DNA of 9,258 bases from Sutterellaceae bacterium (GCA_030531135.1 JAUNOJ010000050.1:892-10149); one strand, 5' to 3'; positions 1 through 6,826 are shown, counted from the stretch's first letter. A program made the numbers and translations. Notes: a model not told the origin generated them from the letters alone.

Positions 1-26
1 TTTCGTGTCTGTGGAACGATTGACAA

Positions 27-56
27 GGGCGCCGGACTCAAAAGAAACCGGCGCCC
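27..56 (-). terminator. GC-rich stem-loop just downstream of oxyR
   Basis: A perfect 9-bp inverted repeat (GGGCGCCGG at 27-35, CCGGCGCCC at 48-56) flanks a 12-base A-rich loop. It lies 22 bases beyond the stop codon of the minus-strand oxyR gene, where a terminator is expected. In the minus-strand direction it is followed by TTGTCAATC, which is only weakly T-rich, so this is a stable 3' stem-loop rather than a textbook intrinsic terminator. It could also protect the mRNA 3' end or work together with Rho. Confidence 0.55.
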
Positions 57-78
57 ATAAAGACAAATCCGATACCGG

Positions 79-1020
79 TTATGCCGACACCGGCGGCAAG
101 CTCGTCAAGCTCTTGCAACCGTTGAGATTTAAGCGGGACACGGCCTTGGTGATCATTTCAATGGCAGCCGTTCTCGGGAAGCTCTTGCGCCAGACCAACA
201 CTACGCGACGCTTCGGAACCGCAGGTTTTTCAAAGTCAAGCATCTTGACGTTGGGATCTTCGGCGTAGGACGGAACGGCCGACTTGGGCAGAATCGTCAT
301 GCCCAGGCCTTGGGAGACCATATAAGCAATGGTCTGCAAAGACGTGCCTTCGACGGGCTTTTTGCCCGCGCGCGATTCGCTGCGAATCATGTCGGAGCAA
401 AAATCCAAAACCTGATCGCGGAAGCAATGGCCCGAACCCAACAGAAGCATCGGTTCTTTTTTGAGGTCTTCACGCGTGATGGTGCTTCGCTCGGCGATCG
501 GGTGCAGTGCGGGTACGGCAGCCACGAACTCTTCGTCATAAAGCGGCTGCATCATCAAACCGGGTTGCGCAATGGGCAGCGCCAAAATCGCGCAGTCGAT
601 CTGACCGTTTTTAAGCTGCTCCAAAAGATTCACGGTAAAGTTTTCCGACAAAATCAAGGGCATGGTGGAAGCCGTCGACTTCATCTCGGCCACCAGACTC
701 GGCACCAAATAAGGCGCAATGGTGTAGATAACGCCGACGCTTAAAGGTCCCGATAACGGGTCGCGCCCTTGGGCGGCACATTCGCGCAAACGATCGGCGT
801 GTTCGAGCACACGCTGAGCCTGTTCGATAATGACGGTGCCGATGGGCGTCAAGGTAATGTCGGAATTGCGACGCTCGAAAATCTTCACTTCGAGCTCTTC
901 TTCGAGCTTTTTAATGGCAACCGACAAAGAAGGCTGAGACACTCGGCAGGCTTCGGCGGCTCGCCCAAAGTGGTGTTCCTGCGCCACGGCCAAAGCATAT
1001 TTAAGTTCGGTTAGTGTCAT
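79..1020 (-). CDS. oxyR: OxyR-type LysR-family peroxide-sensing regulator
   Basis: This 313-residue LysR-type transcription regulator aligns along its whole length with E. coli OxyR (305 residues). The N-terminal winged helix-turn-helix spans about residues 4-60 (RAAEACRVSQPSLS at 20-33), and a two-lobed effector domain spans about 92-300. The peroxide-sensing residues keep E. coli numbering: Thr129, His198, Cys199 and Cys208, within GHCFRDQ...FC. That makes OxyR a firmer call than a generic LysR protein. In the known family, Cys199 and Cys208 form a disulfide with H2O2 and the oxidised protein activates catalase, peroxiredoxin and related genes. The start is the ATG at 1020, with an AGGA Shine-Dalgarno-like sequence (reverse complement of 1031-1034) 10 bases upstream. 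It lies 60 bases downstream of recG on the same strand, so cotranscription is likely; recG-oxyR adjacency is known in other proteobacteria. The last 15 or so residues diverge from E. coli. In an organism built around fumarate respiration it would defend against oxygen exposure. Confidence 0.93.
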   Translation of the reverse strand: MTLTELKYALAVAQEHHFGRAAEACRVSQPSLSVAIKKLEEELEVKIFERRNSDITLTPIGTVIIEQAQRVLEHADRLRECAAQGRDPLSGPLSVGVIYTIAPYLVPSLVAEMKSTASTMPLILSENFTVNLLEQLKNGQIDCAILALPIAQPGLMMQPLYDEEFVAAVPALHPIAERSTITREDLKKEPMLLLGSGHCFRDQVLDFCSDMIRSESRAGKKPVEGTSLQTIAYMVSQGLGMTILPKSAVPSYAEDPNVKMLDFEKPAVPKRRVVLVWRKSFPRTAAIEMITKAVSRLNLNGCKSLTSLPPVSA

Positions 1021-1080
1021 TTGGATTGGGTCCTATAAAGGGTTCACAAAAGAACAACAAAAAATCGTTTCTGTTAAAAA

Positions 1081-3171
1081 TTAAGCATCCATAAAAGAAG
1101 CTTGGGAAGAAAACCAACGCTGCGCATGCTTGGCGGCGGTTTCGGGATCCTTGTCCAACCACTGCGCCGCATACGCTTTGGCTTCTTCAATCAAAAGAGC
1201 ATCGGCTTCGATGTCGGCAAATCGCAGAGCGGGTACGCCCGACTGGCGCGCGCCCATAAATTCGCCGGGTCCGCGCAGCTTTAAGTCTTCGCGGGCAATT
1301 TCAAAGCCGTCGTTGGAGTTTTTAATCGTTCTGAGGCGCGCTTTGCCCGTGTCGCTCAAGTCCGGATCAAAAAGAAGCAAACACAGGCTTTGCACCGAGC
1401 CTCGTCCCACGCGTCCGCGCAACTGATGCAATTGCGAAAGCCCGAAGCGCTCGGCGTGTTCGATCACCATCACGGATGCGTTGGGGACGTCTACGCCGAC
1501 TTCGATGACGGTCGTGGCGACCAATACGTCCAAATCGCCTTGACTAAAACGCTGCATCACGCTTTGTTTTTCTTCCGACGTCATAGCCCCGTGCACCAAG
1601 CCGATGCGGCAATCGGGCAATTCTTCGACTAGAGTTTGCGCACGAATCTTGGCGGCGGTGAGTTCGGCTTTTTCACTTTCTTCGATCAAGGGACACACCC
1701 AATAGCATTGGCGTTTGTCTTGTCGGACGGCAACGCCGATCGAGTGAATCACTTCGTCGATGCGAGATAGAGAAATGAGTTTGGTGGCAATCGGACTTCT
1801 GCCGGCGGGCAACTCGTCAATGACAGAAATGTCGATGTCTGCCAAGTAGCTCATAGCGAGCGTTCTCGGAATGGGAGTGGCCGAGAGCATCAACAGATGC
1901 GGGGTGCAGTCGTTGACCGCATGTGTTCTGAGCTTTAAGCGTTGCGCCACACCGAAGCGGTGCTGTTCGTCGACGATGGCCAAACCCAACTTGGCAAAGT
2001 TCACGGCTTCTTGAATCAGGGCGTGCGTACCGACGACAAGGTCGACGTCGCCCGCTGCAATTTTTTCCTGTGCCGCTGCCTTTTCTTTGGCTTTAAGGCT
2101 TCCCGAGAGCCAAAGCATGCGTACACCCAAGGGCTCCAACCAGTGCGTGAGCTTTTCATAGTGTTGCTCGGCCAAAATTTCGGTGGGCGCCATCAGAGCG
2201 GCTTGAAAGCCCGAGTCGATTGCCACTAAAGCGGATAACGCCGCCACAATCGTTTTGCCGCACCCTACGTCGCCTTGAACGAGGCGATGCATGGGGTTGG
2301 TTTGACGCAAATCGGCCTTGACTTCGTTTAATGCTCTGACTTGCGCCCCCGTGAGCTTAAAGGGAAGAGCGGCAACAAATCGATCGTAAAACCCGTCGGC
2401 TTTGCCCGTTAAAGCGTATGCGGCATTCTTTTTGCGGTTGTTGCGTGCACCGATCAGGGTGACTTGCTGCGCCAAGAGTTCGTCAAGTTTCAAACGCTCC
2501 CAAGCCGGGCATGTGCGCTCCATATAACTTTTGGTGTCGGCGCCCTTGGGCGGATGGTGCAAGTCGCGAATGGCCTGAGCCAACGGCGGCAAGTCTCGCG
2601 CTTTCAAAAAGGTCGCAGGAACCAAGTCGATGATGTCCACGTCCAAAAGCGCTCGATCGATGCGAGCGGTAAGCCACCGTTGTTGAATGCCTTCGCCTGC
2701 AGGGTAAACGGGCGTTAAAGAAGAGGGGAGGTCGGCAACGGCATTTTCTCCTGCCTGAACCTTGGGGTGCACCATCTGATAAAAGCCGTTGACGGGATTG
2801 CGCTTGACCTGACCGTAGGCGCGAATCAAGTTGCCCTCGGCCATCATCTTCTTTTGAGAAGGATAAAAGTGCAGAAAGCGCAATTCGATCGTGGCGGTAT
2901 CGTCTTCGACATGCACGATCAACTGGTGAAATTTGCCGAACTTGGTTTCGGTGTGCGTGACCGTGCCTTGAATCTGTGCATAACTTTCAGGCACCAAAGC
3001 CGAAATCGGGGTGACTTGCGTTCGATCTTCGTAGCGAAGCGGCAAATGCAAAACGTAGTCCCAATCGTTGACAAGCCCTAAACGGGCAAGACGATCCTTT
3101 AAAGGGGGAAGTTTCTCACCCTTTTTTCTCAGAGCGCCGGAATAGGGACTTGAGGTGTTGGCGACAGGCAT
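1081..3171 (-). CDS. recG: ATP-dependent DNA helicase RecG
   Basis: RecG is a superfamily 2 double-stranded DNA translocase that remodels stalled replication forks and branch-migrates Holliday junctions. From the ATG at 3171 the protein has 696 residues (E. coli 693). An N-terminal wedge/OB-fold region (about 1-150) carries the family signature LHLPLRYEDRT. Helicase motifs follow: Walker A GDVGCGKT (300-307; Cys where E. coli has Ser), DEQH (401-404), SATPIPRT (430-437), QLRGRVGRG (583-591), then the RecG-specific C-terminal GPGEFMG (634-640). An in-frame TTG at 3192 would add seven residues (703 aa). I prefer the ATG because the only promoter-like sequence (extended -10 at 3207-3215) would place the transcript start near 3200, leaving almost no leader for the TTG. 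The ATG has no obvious Shine-Dalgarno sequence and the TTG only a weak AGAGAG, so the start is not settled. The gene is intact and heads a likely recG-oxyR transcript, divergent from frdA. Confidence 0.96.
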   Translation of the reverse strand: MPVANTSSPYSGALRKKGEKLPPLKDRLARLGLVNDWDYVLHLPLRYEDRTQVTPISALVPESYAQIQGTVTHTETKFGKFHQLIVHVEDDTATIELRFLHFYPSQKKMMAEGNLIRAYGQVKRNPVNGFYQMVHPKVQAGENAVADLPSSLTPVYPAGEGIQQRWLTARIDRALLDVDIIDLVPATFLKARDLPPLAQAIRDLHHPPKGADTKSYMERTCPAWERLKLDELLAQQVTLIGARNNRKKNAAYALTGKADGFYDRFVAALPFKLTGAQVRALNEVKADLRQTNPMHRLVQGDVGCGKTIVAALSALVAIDSGFQAALMAPTEILAEQHYEKLTHWLEPLGVRMLWLSGSLKAKEKAAAQEKIAAGDVDLVVGTHALIQEAVNFAKLGLAIVDEQHRFGVAQRLKLRTHAVNDCTPHLLMLSATPIPRTLAMSYLADIDISVIDELPAGRSPIATKLISLSRIDEVIHSIGVAVRQDKRQCYWVCPLIEESEKAELTAAKIRAQTLVEELPDCRIGLVHGAMTSEEKQSVMQRFSQGDLDVLVATTVIEVGVDVPNASVMVIEHAERFGLSQLHQLRGRVGRGSVQSLCLLLFDPDLSDTGKARLRTIKNSNDGFEIAREDLKLRGPGEFMGARQSGVPALRFADIEADALLIEEAKAYAAQWLDKDPETAAKHAQRWFSSQASFMDA

Positions 3172-3206
3172 GGTCGGATATGCACAATGCAAATGTTAAC
3201 TCTCTG

Positions 3207-3215
3207 ATTCTATCA
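3207..3215 (-). promoter_or_regulatory. Candidate recG promoter (extended -10)
   Basis: Read on the minus strand this is TGATAGAAT, a TGn plus TAGAAT extended -10 element. It lies about 36 bases upstream of the recG ATG in an AT-rich stretch with a T-run on the same strand. No good -35 hexamer lies 16-18 bases upstream, but extended -10 promoters tolerate that. The predicted start near 3200 gives a leader of about 29 bases to the ATG at 3171. This is inferred from sequence match only. Confidence 0.4.
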
Positions 3216-3470
3216 AAAAAGAATTGCCAATAGATGTTATCAATGAGGCGAGTTGTAACAGAACCGAGCAAAGCGCAAATACCACTATATGGGTATAAAA
3301 AGGATAGGACTGTAGGATTTAGGAAACAGCGTCTCATGCGTATGAATGAAAATTCATCGAAAAATAGTGTTAAGAAGGGGCAAAACTATGGGTTAGATCA
3401 AATCATTAAGGGTTTATCCGTATAGTACAGAAGGAGTATAGCCCATAGACTAGCGGCAACGGTTCTTATG

Positions 3471-3502
3471 CCGAAATTAGGGGTATTTCGTTTCGGGTTT
3501 TT
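3471..3502 (+). terminator. Terminator-like hairpin with T-run
   Basis: CCGAAA (3471-3476) can pair with TTTCGG (3491-3496). An alternative nested stem is CGAAAT (3472-3477) with ATTTCG (3485-3490). A G and five Ts follow (3498-3502). The arrangement fits a weak intrinsic terminator on the plus strand, but no confirmed gene lies upstream on that strand. It could end a small unannotated transcript or be a relic. The stem is short, so confidence is low. Confidence 0.3.
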
Positions 3503-3630
3503 CCCTTAGAGAAATATCTTATATTTTGGGCAAAGAAGAACAGCGTTTTGACATTCAGCGGGTAACCGCCGGCGAATCTCGAATGTCGATTCGACACCTT
3601 AAAACCGAAGAATGGGACCACATTTTGTAA
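3481..3630 (+). pseudogene. Possible decayed gene 3' end, family unknown
   Basis: An open frame of 49 codons runs from just after a TAG (3478-3480) to TAA at 3628-3630. It has no ATG near its beginning; a TTG at 3526 would give 34 residues. The translation has a protein-like composition, including SLREISYILG, which resembles a helix-turn-helix segment, and it ends in HLKTEEWDHIL. Another in-frame stop lies further upstream at 3451-3453. I read it as a possible degraded C-terminal fragment of a lost gene, perhaps DNA-binding, but I cannot assign a family. A chance open frame is nearly as likely. Confidence 0.22.
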
Positions 3631-3638
3631 ACAAAATG
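3621..3638. promoter_or_regulatory. Perfect 8-bp inverted repeat upstream of frdA
   Basis: CATTTTGT-AA-ACAAAATG forms two perfect 8-base arms around a two-base centre. It sits 8 bases upstream of the FNR-like site and about 236 bases before the frdA start. The size and symmetry suit a dimeric repressor or activator site. It has no T-run that would make it a terminator. The regulator is unknown. Confidence 0.35.
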
Positions 3639-3646
3639 CACATTGT

Positions 3647-3660
3647 TTGGTTTATATCAG
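3647..3660 (+). promoter_or_regulatory. FNR-like anaerobic regulator site
   Basis: TTGGT-TTAT-ATCAG matches the FNR consensus TTGAT-N4-ATCAA at 8 of 10 defined positions, with the N4 spacing exact. FNR-family control of fumarate reductase is well established in other bacteria, so the position upstream of frdA makes biological sense. Possible -10 sequences are TATATC (3653-3658, overlapping the site) and TATTAT (3688-3693). Neither has a good -35, so I cannot tell whether the factor would activate or repress. No FNR gene is in the window. Confidence 0.35.
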
Positions 3661-3679
3661 GGAGATTCGTCAAAGAAAG

Positions 3680-3859
3680 CCACTAGGTATTATCTCCTGA
3701 GGGATAATGCTAAGTGGAATCCGCAGACGGAGACGGGCGTTTGCCTGTTCGGTCTACGGACGAGGAAGGAAATTATTGACCCTGCTGCAGACACTATGAC
3801 GGACTCACGGCAATTCGTTGTCGCCGTCAAAGGTGTTGAGCGGATCCAAAAAAAGGATC
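3680..3859 (+). promoter_or_regulatory. Structured leader of frdA: four hairpins in a row
   Basis: Four stem-loops lie between the promoter region and the frdA ribosome-binding site. Hairpin 1 (3680-3717) has CCACT/AGTGG outside, then ATTATC/GATAAT and CC/GG around a TGA loop. Hairpin 2 (3720-3760) has TCCG/CGGA, AGAC/GTCT and ACGGGC/GCCTGT around GTTT. Hairpin 3 (3797-3829) has TGACGG/CCGTCA outside and CGGCAA/TTGTCG capped by a TTCG tetraloop. Hairpin 4 (3843-3859) is GATCC-A7-GGATC, directly before the AAGGAG. GGTCT in hairpin 2 (3751-3755) is also complementary to AGACC (3864-3868), which overlaps the Shine-Dalgarno sequence, so an on/off switch is possible. Hairpin 1 could instead be a DNA operator if transcription starts near 3700. 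It matches no riboswitch class that I recognise. Confidence 0.45.
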
Positions 3860-3873
3860 AAGGAGACCACTAA

Positions 3874-5859
3874 ATGAAAATTATCTACACCGACGTACTG
3901 GTGATCGGTGGCGGTCTTGCCGGTCTTCGCATGGCAGTTGCTGCCAAGCGTCGCGGCCACGACTCCATCGTCTTGTCGCTGGTGCCCCCGAAGCGCTCTC
4001 ACTCCAAGGCGGCTCAGGGCGGCATGCAGGCCTCTCTTGCCAACGTGATTAAGGGCGTTGGCGACAATGAGGACGTTCACTTCGCCGATACCGTTCGCGG
4101 TTCCGACTGGGGTGCCGACCAAGACGTCGTTCGTATGTTCGTCAACACTTCTCCCAAGGCCGTTCGCGAATTGGCCGCTTGGGGCGTGCCCTGGAGCCGT
4201 ATCACCCCGGGTGACCGTCAGGTGATTATCAACGGCGAAAAGGTGACGATTACCGAACGTAAAGAAGCTGCCGGTTTGATCGGCCAGCGTGACTTCGGCG
4301 GCACGAAGAAGTGGCGTACCTGCTTCGTTTCCGACGGTACGGGCCACGCCATGTTGAACGCCGTGAGCGATCGTATCATCGCCGAAAAGGTGCCGGTTGT
4401 CGAACGTGTCGAAGCCTTGTCTTTGATTCACGACGGCAAGCGTTGCTACGGTGCAGTCGTTCGTGACTTGATCACGGGCGAATTGATGGCTTATGTCTCC
4501 AAGGCAACGGCTATCGCCACCGGCGGTGCAGGTAAGCTTTTCCGCGTGACCACGAACGCTCAGATCTGCGAAGGTACGGGTCACTCTTTGGCTTTGGAAA
4601 GCGGCGTTGCCGGTTTGGGCAACATGGAAGCCGTTCAGTTCCACCCGACGGGTATTTTCCCGGCCGGTATTCTCGTGACCGAAGGCTGCCGCGGTGACGG
4701 CGGTTTGTTGCGTGACGTCGACGGCCATCGCTTCATGCCCGACGTCGAACCCGAAAAGAAAGAATTGGCTTCTCGCGACGTCGTCAGCCGTCGTATGGAA
4801 GAACGTATTGCTCAGGGCAAGGGTGTCAAGGGTCGCTTCGGCGAACACATCTGGTTGGACATCACCCTCTTGGGCGAACACCACATCAAGCACAACTTGC
4901 GCGAAGTGTATGAAATCTGCCACTACTTCTTGGGCGTTGACCCGACGAAGGAATGGATCCCGGTCCGTCCGGCTCAGCACTACACCATGGGCGGCGTGCG
5001 CACCAACTACACGGGCGAATCCCGTCAGTTGAAGGGCTTGTTCGCAGCCGGTGAAGCAGCTTGCTGGGATATGCACGGCTTTAACCGTTTGGGCGGTAAC
5101 TCCGTTGCCGAAACCGTGGTTGCCGGTATGATCGTGGGCGAATTCATCGCCGACTTCTGCGACAAGGCTGAAAACGGTATCGACATCCCGACTTCGATCA
5201 TCTACGACTCCATCGCCAAGGTGCAAAACGAACTCGACGGCTTCATCAAGAATTCCGGTACGGAAGACATGGCCGCCATCCGCACTCGCATGCAGGATTT
5301 GATGACGAGCAAGATCGGTATTTTCCGTCGCGGTGCAGACATGGAAAGCGCTGTTGCCGAACTCGAAGACCTCTTGAAGAAGACCTACAAGGTTTCTTGT
5401 AAGGATGTCGTGGGCAACAACCCCGAACTCGTTTACGCATATCGCACCCGCAAGATGATCAAGCTTGCTTTGACCATCGCCTGCGGTGCAGCAGCTCGTA
5501 AGGAAAGCCGCGGTGCTCACTTCCGCGAAGACTTCCCGGTTCGTAACGACGCCGAATGGCTCAGCCGTACGATCGCCACCTGGAAGGACGACAACGATAC
5601 GCTGCCGACTCTTAGCTACGAAAAGCTCGACATTTCCAAGATGGAATTGCCCCCGGGCTGGCGTGGTTACGGTGCCAAGAACTACATCGATCATCCCGAC
5701 ACTGCCAAGCGTCAGGCCGAAGTCGATGCAATCCGCACCAAGATGGAAGCCGAAGGCGCCGATCGCTTCGCGATCCAGGATGCCCTGTTGCCGTTCCACG
5801 ATTTGTTGCCCAAGCGTTTGCAGGGTCGCAACGAACGTGTCGATGAACCCCTGTCCTAA
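3874..5859 (+). CDS. frdA: Fumarate reductase flavoprotein subunit, Wolinella type
   Basis: This is the catalytic subunit of quinol:fumarate reductase, which reduces fumarate to succinate at a covalently bound FAD on the cytoplasmic face of the membrane. The 661 residues match W. succinogenes FrdA (656) from end to end. The dinucleotide-binding loop GGGLAG is at 12-17. His43, in RSHS, is the covalent FAD attachment site. AAQGGMQAS is at 46-54. Active-site residues are His257 (QFHPTGIF), Arg301 (ASRD, proton donor in the family), His369 (QHYTMGG) and Arg405 (NRLGGNS). A capping domain lies about 260-365, and the C-terminal helical and [11 protein letters not shown] region (545-555) is intact. 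There is no Tat or Sec signal, which argues against the exported methylmenaquinol (MfrA) type. The ATG at 3874 has AAGGAG (3860-3865) at 8-base spacing. Codons TTA, CTA and TCA are absent throughout, a sign of strong codon selection and high expression. frdB follows after 18 bases. Succinate dehydrogenase activity cannot be excluded from sequence. Confidence 0.95.
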   Translation: MKIIYTDVLVIGGGLAGLRMAVAAKRRGHDSIVLSLVPPKRSHSKAAQGGMQASLANVIKGVGDNEDVHFADTVRGSDWGADQDVVRMFVNTSPKAVRELAAWGVPWSRITPGDRQVIINGEKVTITERKEAAGLIGQRDFGGTKKWRTCFVSDGTGHAMLNAVSDRIIAEKVPVVERVEALSLIHDGKRCYGAVVRDLITGELMAYVSKATAIATGGAGKLFRVTTNAQICEGTGHSLALESGVAGLGNMEAVQFHPTGIFPAGILVTEGCRGDGGLLRDVDGHRFMPDVEPEKKELASRDVVSRRMEERIAQGKGVKGRFGEHIWLDITLLGEHHIKHNLREVYEICHYFLGVDPTKEWIPVRPAQHYTMGGVRTNYTGESRQLKGLFAAGEAACWDMHGFNRLGGNSVAETVVAGMIVGEFIADFCDKAENGIDIPTSIIYDSIAKVQNELDGFIKNSGTEDMAAIRTRMQDLMTSKIGIFRRGADMESAVAELEDLLKKTYKVSCKDVVGNNPELVYAYRTRKMIKLALTIACGAAARKESRGAHFREDFPVRNDAEWLSRTIATWKDDNDTLPTLSYEKLDISKMELPPGWRGYGAKNYIDHPDTAKRQAEVDAIRTKMEAEGADRFAIQDALLPFHDLLPKRLQGRNERVDEPLS

Positions 5860-5877
5860 TTGAGGAGCTGACTTAAT

Positions 5878-6687
5878 ATGAGTACTCAAGTTAAAAAGCA
5901 GCACCGTTTGCTCAAGATCAGCATCCTTCGCTATAACCCCGCTGATCCCGCGAGCGTGCCGCACATGCAGACGTTCGAATGCGAAGAAGCCGATTCCATG
6001 ACGCTCTTCATTCTCTTGAATGAATTGCGCGATCATCAGGATCCGTCTTTGCAGTTTGACTTCGTTTGCCGTGCAGGTATTTGCGGTTCCTGCGCTATGC
6101 TCGTCAACGGCAAGCCCAGCTTGGCCTGCCGTACCCTGACGCGCGATTTGCCGACCGAATTCACCCTGGCTCCGTTGCCGGCATTCGAATTGATCGGCGA
6201 CTTGTCCGTCAACACCGGCAAGTGGATGCGCAACATGTCCGAACGCATGGAAACGTGGGTTCACATGAAGACCGAAGAAGTCGACCTTCGCAAGAAGGAA
6301 GAACCGATGGATCCGCAGTTGGCCGAAGACATCTATCTGTTGGACCGCTGCGTGGAATGCGGTTGCTGTATCGCCGGTTGCGGTACGGTTCGCCTGCGCC
6401 CGGACTTCGCCGGCGGCGTTGCCATCAACAAGATCGCTCGCTTCCGCTTGGATCCGCGCGATACGCGTAACGACGGCGACTTCTACGACGTGATCGGCGA
6501 CGATTCCGGCGTGTTCGGTTGCATGTCCTTGTTGGCTTGCCACGACTTCTGCCCGAAGGATCTTCCCTTGAAGACCCAGATCGCCTTCATCCGTCGCAAG
6601 ATGGCTGAACAGGGTATCAAGAACTACGATAAGGTTCTGCCGCATCCCAAGACCTTGAAGAAGGCTATTCCGATTAAGTCCGCTTAA
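5878..6687 (+). CDS. frdB: Fumarate reductase iron-sulfur subunit
   Basis: This is the electron-transfer subunit that links the quinol-oxidising anchor to the FrdA flavin through three iron-sulfur clusters. It has 269 residues. The [2Fe-2S] ligands are Cys64, Cys69, Cys72 and Cys84 (CRAGICGSC...C). The [4Fe-4S] cluster uses Cys158, Cys161 and Cys164 (CVECGCCIAGC) plus Cys225. The [3Fe-4S] cluster uses Cys168, Cys215 and Cys221 (FGC...ACHDFC). Each position is W. succinogenes FrdB numbering plus 7, so the full ligand set is present. The C-terminus runs about 25-30 residues past the Wolinella protein (KNYDKVLPHPKTLKKAIPIKSA), a basic tail of unknown role. The ATG at 5878 is preceded by GAGGAG (5862-5867) at 10-base spacing. 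It sits 18 bases after frdA in the same frame, is certainly cotranscribed with it, and is followed by a terminator. No frdC or SdhE-like anchor follows. Confidence 0.95.
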   Translation: MSTQVKKQHRLLKISILRYNPADPASVPHMQTFECEEADSMTLFILLNELRDHQDPSLQFDFVCRAGICGSCAMLVNGKPSLACRTLTRDLPTEFTLAPLPAFELIGDLSVNTGKWMRNMSERMETWVHMKTEEVDLRKKEEPMDPQLAEDIYLLDRCVECGCCIAGCGTVRLRPDFAGGVAINKIARFRLDPRDTRNDGDFYDVIGDDSGVFGCMSLLACHDFCPKDLPLKTQIAFIRRKMAEQGIKNYDKVLPHPKTLKKAIPIKSA

Positions 6688-6715
6688 TCTGACAGCCGAC
6701 CTTTAAAGGTTCGCC

Positions 6716-6747
6716 AAAGCCCTCGATGTCAAAGTCGGGGGCTTTTT
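6716..6747 (+). terminator. Intrinsic terminator of frdAB
   Basis: AAAGCCCTCGA (6716-6726) pairs with TCGGGGGCTTT (6735-6745) to give 11 base pairs with one T-G wobble, around an 8-base loop. The 3' arm runs into TTTTT (6743-6747). It lies 29 bases after the frdB stop, so the transporter downstream must have its own promoter. Confidence 0.88.
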
Positions 6748-6826
6748 GCATCTTTCGTGCACGAAAATGCACACCATTTCAGGGCGAAAATGCTTCATTT
6801 TGGTGCAAAACGTTTCAGAGAGTGCA
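6747..6826. promoter_or_regulatory. Upstream activator region: nested palindrome and GTGCA cluster
   Basis: TTTCGTGCACGAAA (6753-6766) is a perfect 14-base palindrome. It is extended by TGCAT (6747-6751) and ATGCA (6767-6771) across a single unpaired C. GTGCA or its complement TGCAC occurs at 6757-6761, 6768-6772, 6803-6807 and 6822-6826, roughly 70-140 bases before the predicted sigma-54 transcript start. A CGAAAATGC direct repeat (6762-6770, 6785-6793) and a small inverted repeat (AAAATG-CTT-CATTTT, 6787-6801) are interleaved. Distance and symmetry fit binding sites of a sigma-54 enhancer-binding protein; NtrC-class sites also carry TGCAC half-sites. The actual protein is not in the window. 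Confidence 0.5.

Larger units (their letters stand above)
3172..3873. other. Divergent recG/frdA intergenic region, about 700 bases
   Basis: This stretch has no recognisable intact gene. It is visibly AT-richer than the flanking genes and has frequent stops in all frames up to about 3640. From left to right it holds the recG promoter candidate (3207-3215), a small hairpin (ATGAAT-GAAA-ATTCAT at 3342-3357), a terminator-like hairpin (3471-3502), a possible decayed coding fragment (3481-3630), a palindrome (3621-3638), an FNR-like site (3647-3660) and the structured frdA leader (3680-3859). The open frame 3234-3425 (63 codons, TTG start) has no family resemblance or Shine-Dalgarno sequence, and I do not call it. 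No hydrophobic frame resembling a fumarate reductase membrane anchor is found, although Wolinella frdC sits at exactly this place. Confidence 0.7.

Noticed and set aside
1021..1080. A possible separate oxyR promoter (TTGTTG, 17-base spacer, TATAGG on the minus strand)
   Set aside because: Its predicted start would fall only a few bases before the ATG and downstream of the AGGA Shine-Dalgarno sequence, so the message would lack its ribosome-binding site.
3234..3425. A 63-codon plus-strand frame with a TTG start between recG and frdA
   Set aside because: It has no ribosome-binding site or recognisable similarity, a highly basic random-looking composition, and lies in an AT-rich non-coding tract.
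3805..6645. A 946-codon minus-strand open frame opposite frdA and frdB
   Set aside because: It is codon-aligned with both sense genes and is open only because they lack TTA, CTA and TCA. Its translation resembles no protein family, whereas the sense genes have complete cofactor motifs.
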